NCBI RefSeq assembly: GCF_001552215.1
Contig: NZ_BCQT01000004.1
Coordinates: forward strand, 186,001-250,000
DNA: 64,000 nt
Direction of reading: 5' to 3'
From: Actinomadura macra NBRC 14102
Lineage (GTDB): Bacteria; Actinomycetota; Actinomycetes; Streptosporangiales; Streptosporangiaceae
Shown: positions 47,711 to 56,077 of the stretch, in pieces
Layout of the letters: the number at the start of each line of letters is the position of its first letter
Numbering within the stretch: position 1 is the stretch's first letter
Position numbers and translations under genes: made by a program
The notes under the pieces: generated by a model
What the model was told of the DNA's origin: nothing
Database searches by the model: none
What the model saw: the letters and a program-made list of their open reading frames with translations, nothing else

Positions 47711-48568
47711 TCAGTCGCTGGGCAGGCGGCGGAGGAGGGCTGCGAACTCGTCGGAGCCTTCGAGGGGTGTGGTGGCGGGGAGGGGGGTGAGGCGGCGCTC
47801 GCCGTGGCTCCAGTAGACGCCGGGGGCGCAGGGGTCGTCGGCGGCCTCGTGCATTTCCCGGACGACGTCGGCGAAGACCGGGAGGACGTCGCGGACGGCG
47901 GTCGAGGTGATGGGGTAGAGCAGGAGCGTGCTGTGGCATGGGACGCCGACCAGCGCGCCATGCCGGTTCGGGCCCGGCAGGAACTGGTCGACCTCGCTGA
48001 GCAGCGCCGAGACGTACCGGCTGCCCGGCTTGGTCACCACGCGGACGTTGCGTCCCGGCAGCAGTGGTTGGTCGCGGACGGCGACGTCGGCCAGTTCGCG
48101 GTCGTGGGTGTTGGTCATCACGTAGCCGAGCTTGCGGAGGCCGAGCAGCCCGGCGCGGGCCTTGGTGAGCGGGCCGCCGTAGCGGGGGTGCTCGATCATC
48201 ACCATCGCGTCGAAGTGGTCGCCCGCGGGCACCACCACCAGGCCCTCCCGGTCGCGGGGGGCGAGCTTCGGGACGATCCGCAGCCGCAGGAGTTCGCGGA
48301 CGTCGCCGAACAGTTCCATCTCGCCGACGGCGAGGAACGCGCGGTCGCCGACCTCGCGGACCCACTCGTCCACGACCTTCGGCCAGGCCGAGCGCGGCTC
48401 GCGGGCGCAGCGTTCGAGGACCGTCCAGCTGGAGGCGCGCGCCTCCGATCTCCCGACGGGCAGCACCACCTCCGAGGTTCCAGAGTCGAACCAGGCGCTG
48501 GGCGCGAGGTCCGGGAGCACGTCACGGATGAGCGCGTGCACGTCCGCCGCGGCGTCCAACGGTTCCAT
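47711..48568 (-). CDS. conserved hypothetical protein of unknown function
   Basis: A cytoplasmic protein of about 285 residues. It has no signal or membrane segment. The pattern (VLPVGRSEARASSWTVLERC, KLGYVMTNTHDRELADVAV and PCHSTLLLYPITSTAVRDVLPVF) recalls DUF1444-like proteins, but I cannot confirm that. An AAAGGGG site lies 6 bases before the ATG at 48568, preferred over an ATG at 48574. It is divergent from the acyltransferase gene at 48691. Confidence 0.75.
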   Translation of the reverse strand: MEPLDAAADVHALIRDVLPDLAPSAWFDSGTSEVVLPVGRSEARASSWTVLERCAREPRSAWPKVVDEWVREVGDRAFLAVGEMELFGDVRELLRLRIVPKLAPRDREGLVVVPAGDHFDAMVMIEHPRYGGPLTKARAGLLGLRKLGYVMTNTHDRELADVAVRDQPLLPGRNVRVVTKPGSRYVSALLSEVDQFLPGPNRHGALVGVPCHSTLLLYPITSTAVRDVLPVFADVVREMHEAADDPCAPGVYWSHGERRLTPLPATTPLEGSDEFAALLRRLPSD

Positions 48569-48690
48569 GCTCATCCCCTTTCACCGATCACGTCACCCCC
48601 CAACCTTCTCAGAGTTCCGGCCGGTTGTGTGATCCATCGCGATCCTGCACCCTGCTCGCTGATCAGGGGCGGCTCAAGTACGGTGCTTCC

Positions 48691-49464
48691 ATGTCCGAAA
48701 TCGTGTACCCGCCGGTGATCAAGACGGCTCTCGGAGTGTTCAAGGCCCTGAACATCAGGGTTCGTCTGGAGGGGACCGACCAGATCCCCCGGACCGGCGG
48801 CGCGGTGCTGGTCAGCAATCACGTCAGCTACCTGGACTTCATCTTCGCGGGCCTCGCCGCGCACCCGGCCGGGCGGCTGGTGCGGTTCATGGCCAAGAAG
48901 GAGATCTTCGACAACCGGGTCGGCGGACCGCTGATGCGCGGGATGCATCACATCCCGGTGGACCGGGACGCGGGCGCCTCGTCCTACGCGGCGGCGCTGA
49001 AGGCGCTCAAGAGCGGGGAAATCGTCGGTGTGTTCGCCGAGGCGACGATCAGCCGCTCGTTCACGGTGAAGGAGATCAAGAGCGGCGCGGTGCGGATGGC
49101 GGTGGCGGGCAAGGTGCCGCTGATCCCGGTCGCGATCTGGGGCCCGCAGCGGTTGTGGACGAAGGGTCGCAAGCGTCGGCTCCTCCAGCGCAACGTGCCG
49201 GTGGCGGTGCTCGTCGGCGAGCCGCTGTACCCCAAGCGCGGCGACGACTACGACCAGGTCACCGCGGACCTGCGGGCCGCGATGTCGGAGCTGCTGGAGA
49301 AGGCGCAGCGCGAGTACCCCGACGTCCCGCGTGCGAACGAGACCTGGTGGCAGCCCGCCTACCTGGGCGGATCTGCCCCGACGCCGGGCGAGGCCGAGAA
49401 GATGGACCTGGCGGAGGCCGAGGCCCGCAAGACGGCGCGGGAGTCCGGGGCGACCGGTTCCTGA
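48691..49464 (+). CDS. 1-acyl-sn-glycerol-3-phosphate acyltransferase-like (PlsC family)
   Basis: A 257-residue acyltransferase of the PlsC family. The catalytic motif is NHVSYLDFIF (NHxxxxD) at about residue 45-54. The glycerol-phosphate-binding block reads FAEATISRSF, a variant of the usual FPEGTRS. PLIPVAIWGPQRLW is the third block. Membrane association would be peripheral. It would add a second acyl chain in phospholipid synthesis or act on another lipid. An Ala-rich C-tail (about 225-257) is unusual but common in actinobacteria. Confidence 0.9.
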   Translation: MSEIVYPPVIKTALGVFKALNIRVRLEGTDQIPRTGGAVLVSNHVSYLDFIFAGLAAHPAGRLVRFMAKKEIFDNRVGGPLMRGMHHIPVDRDAGASSYAAALKALKSGEIVGVFAEATISRSFTVKEIKSGAVRMAVAGKVPLIPVAIWGPQRLWTKGRKRRLLQRNVPVAVLVGEPLYPKRGDDYDQVTADLRAAMSELLEKAQREYPDVPRANETWWQPAYLGGSAPTPGEAEKMDLAEAEARKTARESGATGS

Positions 49465-49514
49465 CCGGCTAAATCGGTGGACGCCGTCCGCCGACGAGCC
49501 TGATCATCGGTGTC

Positions 49515-50681
49515 ATGACCATGCCGCAGGACGTCCTGCACCTCATCGAGCCTCGGGAGAGCGTGACCGATATCGAGGCGGGCTCGCCCGTGCCCGTGGT
49601 CTTCAACCTCAGCGACAACAATTCGCCCGCCGACGTGATGGACGTGCTGTCGCTGCGTCCCTTCGCGTCCGGCGAGCAGCCGTGGTCGCGGTCCACCCGG
49701 CTCGACCACGTCCGCGCGGACGCGCCGCTCCGCCCGGACGGGGCGCGGCTGGTGCGGGTCGCGCATGAGAAGGGCAAGGAGTCGGTGCTGGCCGAGGGCG
49801 ACGGCTGGACGCTGCTGACGAACCGGTGGAAGAACGGCGCCGCCTACCTCGCGGTGTCCGCGGTGTCCGATGAGCTGGCCGAGAGCGTGCTGGAGGAGTC
49901 GGTCAAGGACGCGACGGAGCCGCCGAAGACCGATGAGACCAACGTCGAGATGGGCTTCTGGCACATGGGCTCGCACGGGCCGGTCCGTACCGAGCGCGCC
50001 ATCTCCGCCGACTCGTGGGCCGACATCCGCCGCAACTACACCGCGCCGGTCGCGGACGCGCTGGACGAGGTGATGAACCTCACCCGCGAGGAGGTGTCGG
50101 GGCGGCTCCTGCTGCTGCACGGTCCGCCCGGTACCGGCAAGACCACCGCGTTGCGCGCTCTCGCCCGGGCGTGGAACGGCTGGTGCCAGGCCGACTGCGT
50201 GCTGGACCCCGAGGCGCTGTTCGGCACGCCCAGCTATCTGATGGAGGTCGCGGTCGGTGACGACGAAGACGAGAACCGCCGCTGGCGGCTGCTCATCCTG
50301 GAGGACTGCGACGAGCTGATCCGCGGCGAGGCCAAGCAGTCGACGGGCCAGGGCCTGTCGCGGCTGCTCAACCTCACCGACGGGATGCTCGGGCAGGGCC
50401 GGGACGTGCTGGTGGCCATCACCACCAACGAGGACCTCGCGATGCTGCACCCGGCCGTCGTGCGTCCCGGGCGGTGCCTCGCGCAGATCGAGGTCGGCCC
50501 ACTCACCAGGGACGAGGCGACGGCGTGGCTGGCCGAGCCGGACGCGTCGGCGGACGGCGGCCCCGCGGACGAGATCGGCCCGGACGGGGCGACCCTGGCG
50601 GAGCTGGCCGCGCTCCGCAAGGGCGAGAAGCGCCCCGAGGGCAACGGAACCCCGACCACCGCCACCGGCTTCTATCTGTAA
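49515..50681 (+). CDS. DUF5925-type AAA+ ATPase
   Basis: A 388-residue protein. The N-terminal half (about 1-160) matches the DUF5925 region that precedes an AAA+ module in actinobacterial proteins. The ATPase has Walker A GPPGTGKTT (about 197-205), Walker B LLILEDCDEL and a sensor-1 ITTNE, with arginine finger in HPAVVRPGRCLAQIE. This arrangement is typical of BCS1/FtsH-like remodelers, but substrate and partners are unknown. It starts 51 bases after the acyltransferase stop, so the two may be co-transcribed. Confidence 0.88.
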   Translation: MTMPQDVLHLIEPRESVTDIEAGSPVPVVFNLSDNNSPADVMDVLSLRPFASGEQPWSRSTRLDHVRADAPLRPDGARLVRVAHEKGKESVLAEGDGWTLLTNRWKNGAAYLAVSAVSDELAESVLEESVKDATEPPKTDETNVEMGFWHMGSHGPVRTERAISADSWADIRRNYTAPVADALDEVMNLTREEVSGRLLLLHGPPGTGKTTALRALARAWNGWCQADCVLDPEALFGTPSYLMEVAVGDDEDENRRWRLLILEDCDELIRGEAKQSTGQGLSRLLNLTDGMLGQGRDVLVAITTNEDLAMLHPAVVRPGRCLAQIEVGPLTRDEATAWLAEPDASADGGPADEIGPDGATLAELAALRKGEKRPEGNGTPTTATGFYL

Positions 50682-50751
50682 GGGTGACAGTTGTAAGAGG
50701 GACAGGGTCTGTTTCAGGTCGCCCCAGCCGCAGCGTGAGCGCGCAACCTGA

Positions 50752-50785
50752 CCGGTGAGGCGACGCCGGAGGCGAGCCTCACCGG
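50752..50785. terminator. hairpin between convergent genes
   Basis: A perfect 10-bp stem (50752-50761 with 50776-50785) and a 14-base loop between the AAA+ gene and the convergent PLP-enzyme gene. No T-tract. Confidence 0.6.
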
Positions 50786-50823
50786 GAAGATCGCGAAGCG
50801 ATGTCGCGCTCGCCCAGGCACGA

Positions 50824-52062
50824 TCAAGGGCGAGCCGCCAGGCGAGCCGTTGGGCCGGGACTCGTCAACACTGCGAGGGCCTGCTCGATGTCGGCCCACA
50901 GGTCGTCCGGGTGCTCCAGGCCCACCGAGAGCCGGACCGTGCCCTCGCCGACGCCGGCGGCGGCGAGGGACGCGGCGTCCAGCTGCCGGTGGGACGTGCT
51001 GGCCGGGTGCATGAGGAGCGTGGCGGCGGCGCCGAGCGACGGGCCGAGCGTGACGAGCTGGACCGCCTCGCTGAACACGCGCCCGGCCTCCCGTCCGCCG
51101 GCGGGATCGAACGCCAGGACTCCGCCGCTTCCGTCCGGCAGCAGGTGGCGCGCCAACTCGTGCTGCGGATGGTCGGGCAGCCCGGGGTAGTGGACGCGCG
51201 CCACGGCCGGGTGCGCGGCGAGGCGGCGGGCGAGGTCCAGGGCGCTCGCGCTCTGCCGGGCGACGCGCATCGGCAGGGTGGCGAGCCCGCGGATGGCGAG
51301 CCACGCGGCGAACGGGTCGGCGGTGGCACCGAGCTCGGTCGCGTGCTCCCACACGCGCTGGTGGACGGCCGGGTCCGCGAACACCGTGGCGCCGCCGATG
51401 ATGTCGCCGTGCCCGCCGATGAACTTGGTCGCCGAGTGCACGACGATGTCGGCGCCGTGCTCGATGGGCGTGCACAGCAGTGGCGCGAAGGTGTTGTCGA
51501 CGACGGTCAGCACGTCCGTCCCACGGACGGCCTCGGTGAACGCCGGGATGTCCGTCACATGCGTGACCGGGTTGGAGATGGTCTCCAGGTAGAGCAGCCG
51601 GGTGTTCGGGCGCAGCGCCTCGCGCACCTCGGCGGGGTCGTCGCCGGGGATGTGGGTCAGCTCGACACCCCACCGGTCGGCGAGGTCGTGCAGCAGCGCG
51701 TACGTCCCGCCGTACAGGGAGCTCTGCGCGATGATGTGGTCGCCGGAGCGCAGCAGCGCCATCAGCACGGCGTTGACCGCCCCCATGCCGGACGCGGTCG
51801 CGTGGGCGCCGGCGCCGCCCTCCATCTCCGCGAGGGCCCGCTCGAAGGAACGGACGGTCGGGTTGCCCATGCGGGCGTACATGAACGCCCCGTCCGGTGC
51901 TCCGAAGGCGTTCGCGAGGGCGTCGGCGCTGTCGAACCCGAACAGGTGCCCCTGGTAGATCGGCACTCCGAGCGGGCGGCTCGCGACGGGCGTGATCACC
52001 GGCGGGTGGACGGCCCTGGTCTGCGGGTGGACGTCGCGGTCGTGCGGCTGCTGTCGGGTCAT
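50824..52062 (-). CDS. PLP-dependent trans-sulfuration enzyme (cystathionine/methionine gamma-lyase type)
   Basis: A 412-residue enzyme of the Cys/Met-metabolism PLP family. The PLP Lys is Lys213 in VVHSATKFIGGHGD. Other landmarks are YARMGNPTV, SGMGAVNAVL, SLYGGTYAL, YLETISNP, VVDNTFA and the C-terminal RLSVGLEHPDDLWADIEQAL. Candidates are cystathionine gamma-synthase or -lyase, O-acetylhomoserine sulfhydrylase and methionine gamma-lyase; sequence alone does not decide. A 321-base leader region with two hairpins precedes it. Start placed at MTRQQPHDRDV. Confidence 0.9.
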   Translation of the reverse strand: MTRQQPHDRDVHPQTRAVHPPVITPVASRPLGVPIYQGHLFGFDSADALANAFGAPDGAFMYARMGNPTVRSFERALAEMEGGAGAHATASGMGAVNAVLMALLRSGDHIIAQSSLYGGTYALLHDLADRWGVELTHIPGDDPAEVREALRPNTRLLYLETISNPVTHVTDIPAFTEAVRGTDVLTVVDNTFAPLLCTPIEHGADIVVHSATKFIGGHGDIIGGATVFADPAVHQRVWEHATELGATADPFAAWLAIRGLATLPMRVARQSASALDLARRLAAHPAVARVHYPGLPDHPQHELARHLLPDGSGGVLAFDPAGGREAGRVFSEAVQLVTLGPSLGAAATLLMHPASTSHRQLDAASLAAAGVGEGTVRLSVGLEHPDDLWADIEQALAVLTSPGPTARLAARP

Positions 52063-52383
52063 GCTTCCAGCCTGCGGCGCGATCCCCCGGGCGGGCATAT
52101 CCAATCGCGACCAGTGGCCCGGACCACGCCCCCCGCCTGAGTGCTTCGCACCGCGGCCGGACCACCGGCCCGGCCGGGGGTCGCCGATGCTCATTCGTCC
52201 GGTACGGTCCCCCTCGCCGGCTCACCCACCCCGCGAGGGCGAGCCGGCGATCAGGTCCGTTCCGGGCGTTGCGCGTCGGCGTCCCACGGCCGGAGTCCTG
52301 AGCATCGCCCGTGGGAACCGTGTTCCACCATCCGGGGGATCACTGGCATCCGGACGGATTTTCCGGACCCGCACCCGTAGGTG
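52063..52383. other. gene-free region with two strong hairpins
   Basis: A 321-base gap upstream of the PLP-enzyme gene and downstream of the DUF2470 gene, both on the minus strand. It holds a perfect 10-bp stem with a 17-base loop (52214-52223 with 52241-52250) and a perfect 8-bp stem (52283-52290 with 52310-52317). They could be a terminator for the DUF2470 gene or a structured 5' leader. No known riboswitch class was recognized. Confidence 0.55.
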
Positions 52384-53172
52384 CTACGGGGTCGCGTGAG
52401 CGAACAGACGTCGGTATACGCACCGTAGCTGGTGGAGATCACTGACAGGTTCCCCGAAAGCGAGACGCAGATCGAACGATCCGGGCGCGTCCGAAAGCGG
52501 GGTGGAACACCGTAGCCACATTCCGTATCGGTCGAGGGCCAGCGGCCGGACGGTGGGTTCCGGTGTGTCCTCCGTCACAGCGGCTTCGGGGAGCAGATGC
52601 GTCAGTTCGTCCCGGTGACATGAGTCGAGATGGGTGAGTATGCCCGCCTCGACGGCGACGAACGGGTCCGGTGCGGCGGCGGCGTACTCCTCCGGCTCGA
52701 CGGTGGCGCCGCCCCACGCGTCCTGGACCTCCACCTGGGCGACTTCGAGGGCGAGCACCGTCCACTCGCGGTCGTCCTGGCAGCCGGCGGCGAGGTCGAG
52801 CAGTTCGGGACGCGGGTGCGGCCGGGAGAGCCGGAGCGCGGCGGCGCGCAGTTCCCCCGCGGGAACCTCGGTGAGCCAGCCGTGCAGCCAGGCCCGTCCC
52901 CGGACCCGGTCGGGCAGCGCGACGGGGGAGACATCGGAGAGGCGCAGCGTCGCGGGCAGGTCCGGTTCCCCCGCCAGCGCGGCGACGATCGGCGAGTCCG
53001 CCCGGACGAGCAGCAGCGGCCGGCCGTCGCGGTCGGTCGTGTGCGCCGGGACGGGCGCGCACGGGACTCCCGGCGCGACCAGCACGCCGTCCGCGATGCC
53101 GTAGGCGAGCGTGCGGGCCCGCTCGGCCGCGCCGGGCCCACCCACCTGCTCCTGCGTGGTCTCCACCTGCAC
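52384..53172 (-). CDS. DUF2470-domain protein under iron-box control
   Basis: A 262-residue protein with a pyridoxamine-oxidase-like split-barrel section (about 20-150) and a C-terminal DUF2470 domain (about 160-250, including PFVAVEAGILTHLDSCHRDELT and FDLRLAFGEPVSDLHQLRCV). The C-terminal block is abbreviated here. Proteins of this type, including HutZ- and HugZ-like ones, bind heme or act in heme/iron metabolism. An AAGGAGGT site lies 6 bases before the GTG start. Directly upstream is an IdeR/DmdR-type iron box, so expression probably falls when iron is plentiful. Confidence 0.85.
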   Translation of the reverse strand: MQVETTQEQVGGPGAAERARTLAYGIADGVLVAPGVPCAPVPAHTTDRDGRPLLLVRADSPIVAALAGEPDLPATLRLSDVSPVALPDRVRGRAWLHGWLTEVPAGELRAAALRLSRPHPRPELLDLAAGCQDDREWTVLALEVAQVEVQDAWGGATVEPEEYAAAAPDPFVAVEAGILTHLDSCHRDELTHLLPEAAVTEDTPEPTVRPLALDRYGMWLRCSTPLSDAPGSFDLRLAFGEPVSDLHQLRCVYRRLFAHATP

Positions 53173-53190
53173 TCTGACCTCCTTGACGTC

Positions 53191-53209
53191 TCAGGTTAGG
53201 CTTACCTAA
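53191..53209. promoter_or_regulatory. IdeR/DmdR-type iron box
   Basis: TCAGGTTAGGCTTACCTAA matches 17 of 19 positions of the DtxR/IdeR consensus TTAGGTTAGGCTAACCTAA. It lies 19 bases upstream of the DUF2470 gene start on one side and about 30 bases from rpsD on the other. Confidence 0.85.
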
Positions 53210-53210
53210 C

Positions 53211-53224
53211 TTAGGATCACCTAA
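53211..53224. promoter_or_regulatory. second iron-box-like palindrome
   Basis: TTAGGATCACCTAA repeats the TTAGG-N4-CCTAA pattern of the neighboring iron box and ends 15 bases before the rpsD start. Two boxes in tandem would let two DtxR-family dimers bind between the divergent genes. Confidence 0.65.
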
Positions 53225-53239
53225 CCATTAGGGAGCAGA

Positions 53240-53845
53240 ATGAACAACCCCCGGCCCAAGGTGCGCCTGTCCCGCGCGCTCGGCATCCCGCTGACCCCGA
53301 AGAGCGTCACGTACTTCGAGGCCCGCCCCTACCCGCCGGGCATGCACGGCCGCGCCCGCAAGCAGGAGTCGGACTACAAGGTCAGGCTCCGGGAGAAGCA
53401 GCGGCTGCGCGCGCAGTACAACATCCGCGAGGCGCAGCTGCGCAACGCCTTCGCGAAGGCCGCCAAGGTCGAGGGCAAGACCGGCGAGGCGCTGATCGTC
53501 GATCTGGAGCGCCGTCTGGACGCGCTCGTCCTGCGCTCCGGCTTCGCCCGGACGATCTACCAGGCCCGGCAGTTCGTCGTGCACCGCCACGTCCTGGTGA
53601 ACGGCCGCCGCGTGGACCGCCCGTCCTTCCGGCTCCGTCCGGGCGACGTCATCACGGTCGCCGAGCGCAGCCGCACGATGGTCCCGTTCCAGGTGGCGGC
53701 GGCCGGCGGGCACACCGAGAAGGTCCCCCCGTACCTGGACGTCCGGCACGAGGCGCTCGCGGCGCAGCTCACGAGGCTGCCGGAGCGGAGCGAGATCCCC
53801 GTCATCTGCGACGAGCAGCTCGTGGTGGAGCACTACTCGCGCTGA
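53240..53845 (+). CDS. rpsD: 30S ribosomal protein S4
   Basis: A 201-residue S4 of the actinobacterial Cys-free form. The N-terminus ([19 protein letters not shown]) lacks the zinc-binding Cys residues of C+ S4 proteins. The S4 RNA-binding domain has [23 protein letters not shown] and the C-terminus [14 protein letters not shown] is complete. It is a standalone gene, as in Streptomyces, rather than part of the alpha operon. The iron-box pair directly upstream is unexpected for a ribosomal protein gene. Whether this is the only rpsD or a paralog cannot be seen from the window. Confidence 0.95.
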   Translation: MNNPRPKVRLSRALGIPLTPKSVTYFEARPYPPGMHGRARKQESDYKVRLREKQRLRAQYNIREAQLRNAFAKAAKVEGKTGEALIVDLERRLDALVLRSGFARTIYQARQFVVHRHVLVNGRRVDRPSFRLRPGDVITVAERSRTMVPFQVAAAGGHTEKVPPYLDVRHEALAAQLTRLPERSEIPVICDEQLVVEHYSR

Positions 53846-53947
53846 GGTACTGGACGCGGCGACGAGAAGCACGTCGCGTTCGCCCGGCGCCGGCACGGGC
53901 GCAAATCTCGGTTGCCGCCGCGACCCGATCGACCCATGCTGGCGGCC

Positions 53948-54436
53948 ATGGTGATCCGAGAAGCGACGCCGCACGACTGGCCCCGGATGTGGGCGTTCAT
54001 GGAGGGCATCGTCCGGGCGGGCGAGACCTTCTCCTGGGACCGCGACACCCCCGAGGACCTCGCGAGAGTGTTCTGGTTCCCCGCGCCGCCCGGACGGACC
54101 TTCGTGGCCGTGGACGAGCGGGGAACCGTCCTGGGCACGGCCAACTGCGTCCGGAACCACATGGGCGGCGCGGCGCACATCGCCAGCGCGAGCTTCATGG
54201 TGGACCCGCGGCATTCAGGGCAGGGCGTCGGGCGCGCGCTCGGAGAGCACGTCCTGGAGCGGGCACGCGAGGACGGCTTCCGGGCGATGCAGTTCAACGC
54301 CGTCGTGGAGACCAACACCCGAGCGGTTGCGCTGTGGGAGTCGCTCGGCCTCAAGGTGATGACCACTCTGCCGGAGGGCTACCTTCATCCGGTCCACGGC
54401 TACGTCGGTCTGCACATCATGTACCGGCAGCTCTAA
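53948..54436 (+). CDS. GNAT-family N-acetyltransferase
   Basis: A 162-residue GNAT acetyltransferase. The acetyl-CoA-binding motif A is HSGQGVGRALGEHVLERARE (Q-x-x-G-x-G/A type). Motif B includes NTRAVALWESLGLKV and a C-terminal HPVHGYVGLHIMYRQL. The fold is complete. Substrate is unknown: antibiotic, amine, protein N-terminus or phosphinothricin-like compounds are all possible. The ATG at 53948 was chosen because upstream sequence has no homology. It stands alone, followed by the convergent MarR gene. Confidence 0.9.
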   Translation: MVIREATPHDWPRMWAFMEGIVRAGETFSWDRDTPEDLARVFWFPAPPGRTFVAVDERGTVLGTANCVRNHMGGAAHIASASFMVDPRHSGQGVGRALGEHVLERAREDGFRAMQFNAVVETNTRAVALWESLGLKVMTTLPEGYLHPVHGYVGLHIMYRQL

Positions 54437-54582
54437 ACGGAGCTCAAGGCAACTGGCGGCCGAGAGCGCTCTTGCCGAAGTCGCTCACCATCGAGGCCGA
54501 AGTAGCGGAAAGCCCTGGGAACAGGTCCGCACTCCATCCGCGGCCGGCGCGATGCCGCGCTCCATTCGTGCCTCGATTCGGC

Positions 54583-55077
54583 CTAGCGGAGATCGCCCAG
54601 TTCTTCGCGGGCTGTGGTGCCGAGGGTTCGCAGGGCGCCCACCAGGACGTGGCGCTGCTCGTCGGACAGCGGCGCCGCGAAGTGGCGGCGGAGGGTGTCG
54701 GCGTGGACCTGGAGTGCCTCGGCCAGTTTGGCGCGGCCGGCGTCGGTCAGCTCCACCATCTGGCGGCGGCGGTCGCCGGGGGCGGGTGTGCGGCGGACAA
54801 GGTGGGCCTCTTCCATGCGATCGACCAGCCGCGTCATCCCGCCGCTCGTCAGGATAAGCTCGCCGGCCAGGCCGCCCATCGAGCACGGACGGTCAGCGCC
54901 CGCCTCGGACAACCGCAGCAGTACCTCGAACATGGCGTGCCGGATGCCGCAACGCCGCTCCAGTTCGCGTCCCGCGATCCGCTCCAGCAGTTCGGCGGCG
55001 CCCAGCAGCGTCCCGAACTCGTGGACCAGATCGTCCGGCACCACCGCGCCGTCCTGTTCCCTCACCGCCGACATCAT
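54583..55077 (-). CDS. MarR-family transcriptional regulator
   Basis: A 164-residue winged-helix regulator. The recognition region reads CSMGGLAGELILTSGGMTRLVDRMEEAHLVRRT, quoted here in part as LTSGGMTRLVDRMEEAHLV, and the wing DRRRQMVELTDAGR is typical of MarR. The N-terminal dimer helices are present. GGAAGGCGGG precedes the ATG pair. It is separated by 94 bases from the end of the mce-associated gene on the same strand, so it may be a downstream member or an independent unit. Ligand and targets are unknown. Confidence 0.92.
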   Translation of the reverse strand: MMSAVREQDGAVVPDDLVHEFGTLLGAAELLERIAGRELERRCGIRHAMFEVLLRLSEAGADRPCSMGGLAGELILTSGGMTRLVDRMEEAHLVRRTPAPGDRRRQMVELTDAGRAKLAEALQVHADTLRRHFAAPLSDEQRHVLVGALRTLGTTAREELGDLR

Positions 55078-55171
55078 CCCGCCTTCCACCTGCCCCGTCA
55101 CTCGTGCAACGCGCAACCCCCCGCGCGGCTTCCACCTGCGCGGGACGCGATTTCGCCTCTGGCCGGTCGGT

Positions 55172-56053
55172 TCAGTTCTTGGGTTCGCCGCTCTTGCCCG
55201 CCTTGGGGGTACCGGACGGGACGGCGGGGAGCTGGCCCTGATCGCGGTTCTGGTCGTTGACGCCGGACGGGTACTGCCGGGTGATCTTCCAGCTGCCGTC
55301 GATCTTGGCGAGGGCCAGCCGCAGCAGGGTGGCGGGGGACGAGACGGAGCCGTCCTTGGTCTTGTAGCCGACGTCGACCATGACCACGGCAGTGGCGAAC
55401 CGGCCGTTGACGCTGCCCACGAAGACCTGGTTCGTCGTGGACGTCAGGCCGACCTGAGGATCGGCTTTGAACGCGCTGACCAGGCTCGACACCGTGTCGC
55501 TCCGGAAGCTTTCGAGGAGGTCCCCCGCCATGAGCCGCTCGGCCTTTGCGGTCTGCGACCGGTAGTTGGCGGCGTTGTAGTTGAAGGCCACGTCCCCGTA
55601 GGCGGCGGCGACCCTCTCGACCGCGTCCCGGTCGTCCTGCTCGGCGGACAGGCCGCTCGCGCTCCGCCACTGCCAGATCGCCAGGCTGGCCAGGAGCGCC
55701 ACGACCACGACGATCACGACGGTCGGTACCGTCCCCAGGCCGAAGGTCGTCGAGTGAGTCGCGGGCTCGGGCTCGGCGGGCTCCGGACGCTCGGACTCGG
55801 CGCGCTTGGGCTCCGGGCGCTCGTCCTTCGGGGGGTGGACAGGTTCGGGGGCGGGCGGGGGTGGTTCCTCGTCCTCGGCGTCCAGGGCGTCCAGGACCTC
55901 GTCGAGGTCCTCGTCGTCGATGATCTCGATGACCCGTACCCGGCGCTTGCGCTTGGCGGGCCGTGCCGGCTTCTCCTCGGCCGCCGGCTCCTGCTGCGCG
56001 TCGGCGACCGCCTCGGCCTCGCCGGCCTCGTTCTTGCCGGTCTTGGCTGCCAC
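55172..56053 (-). CDS. Mce-associated membrane protein (Mas-like)
   Basis: A 293-residue protein. A long Glu/Pro/Lys-rich cytoplasmic N-terminus (about 1-105) with an acidic IIDDEDLDEVLDALDAEDEE stretch (part quoted) leads to one membrane helix (about 108-128, VPTVVIVVVVALLASLAIW). An extracytoplasmic Mce-associated domain follows (about 130-260: VAAAYGDVAFNYNAANYRS). It is 24 bases after mceF. Such proteins are known to accompany and stabilize Mce complexes in mycobacteria. The charged Pro-rich tail is longer than usual. Confidence 0.85.
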   Translation of the reverse strand: MAAKTGKNEAGEAEAVADAQQEPAAEEKPARPAKRKRRVRVIEIIDDEDLDEVLDALDAEDEEPPPPAPEPVHPPKDERPEPKRAESERPEPAEPEPATHSTTFGLGTVPTVVIVVVVALLASLAIWQWRSASGLSAEQDDRDAVERVAAAYGDVAFNYNAANYRSQTAKAERLMAGDLLESFRSDTVSSLVSAFKADPQVGLTSTTNQVFVGSVNGRFATAVVMVDVGYKTKDGSVSSPATLLRLALAKIDGSWKITRQYPSGVNDQNRDQGQLPAVPSGTPKAGKSGEPKN

Positions 56054-56077
56054 TTCGGGTACTCCTCGGGGTTGGGG

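Noticed and set aside
52063-52383. Possible cobalamin or SAM riboswitch before the PLP gene, suggested by a GCCACTG string.
   Set aside because: The other conserved parts of these riboswitches are missing. Only generic hairpins can be supported.
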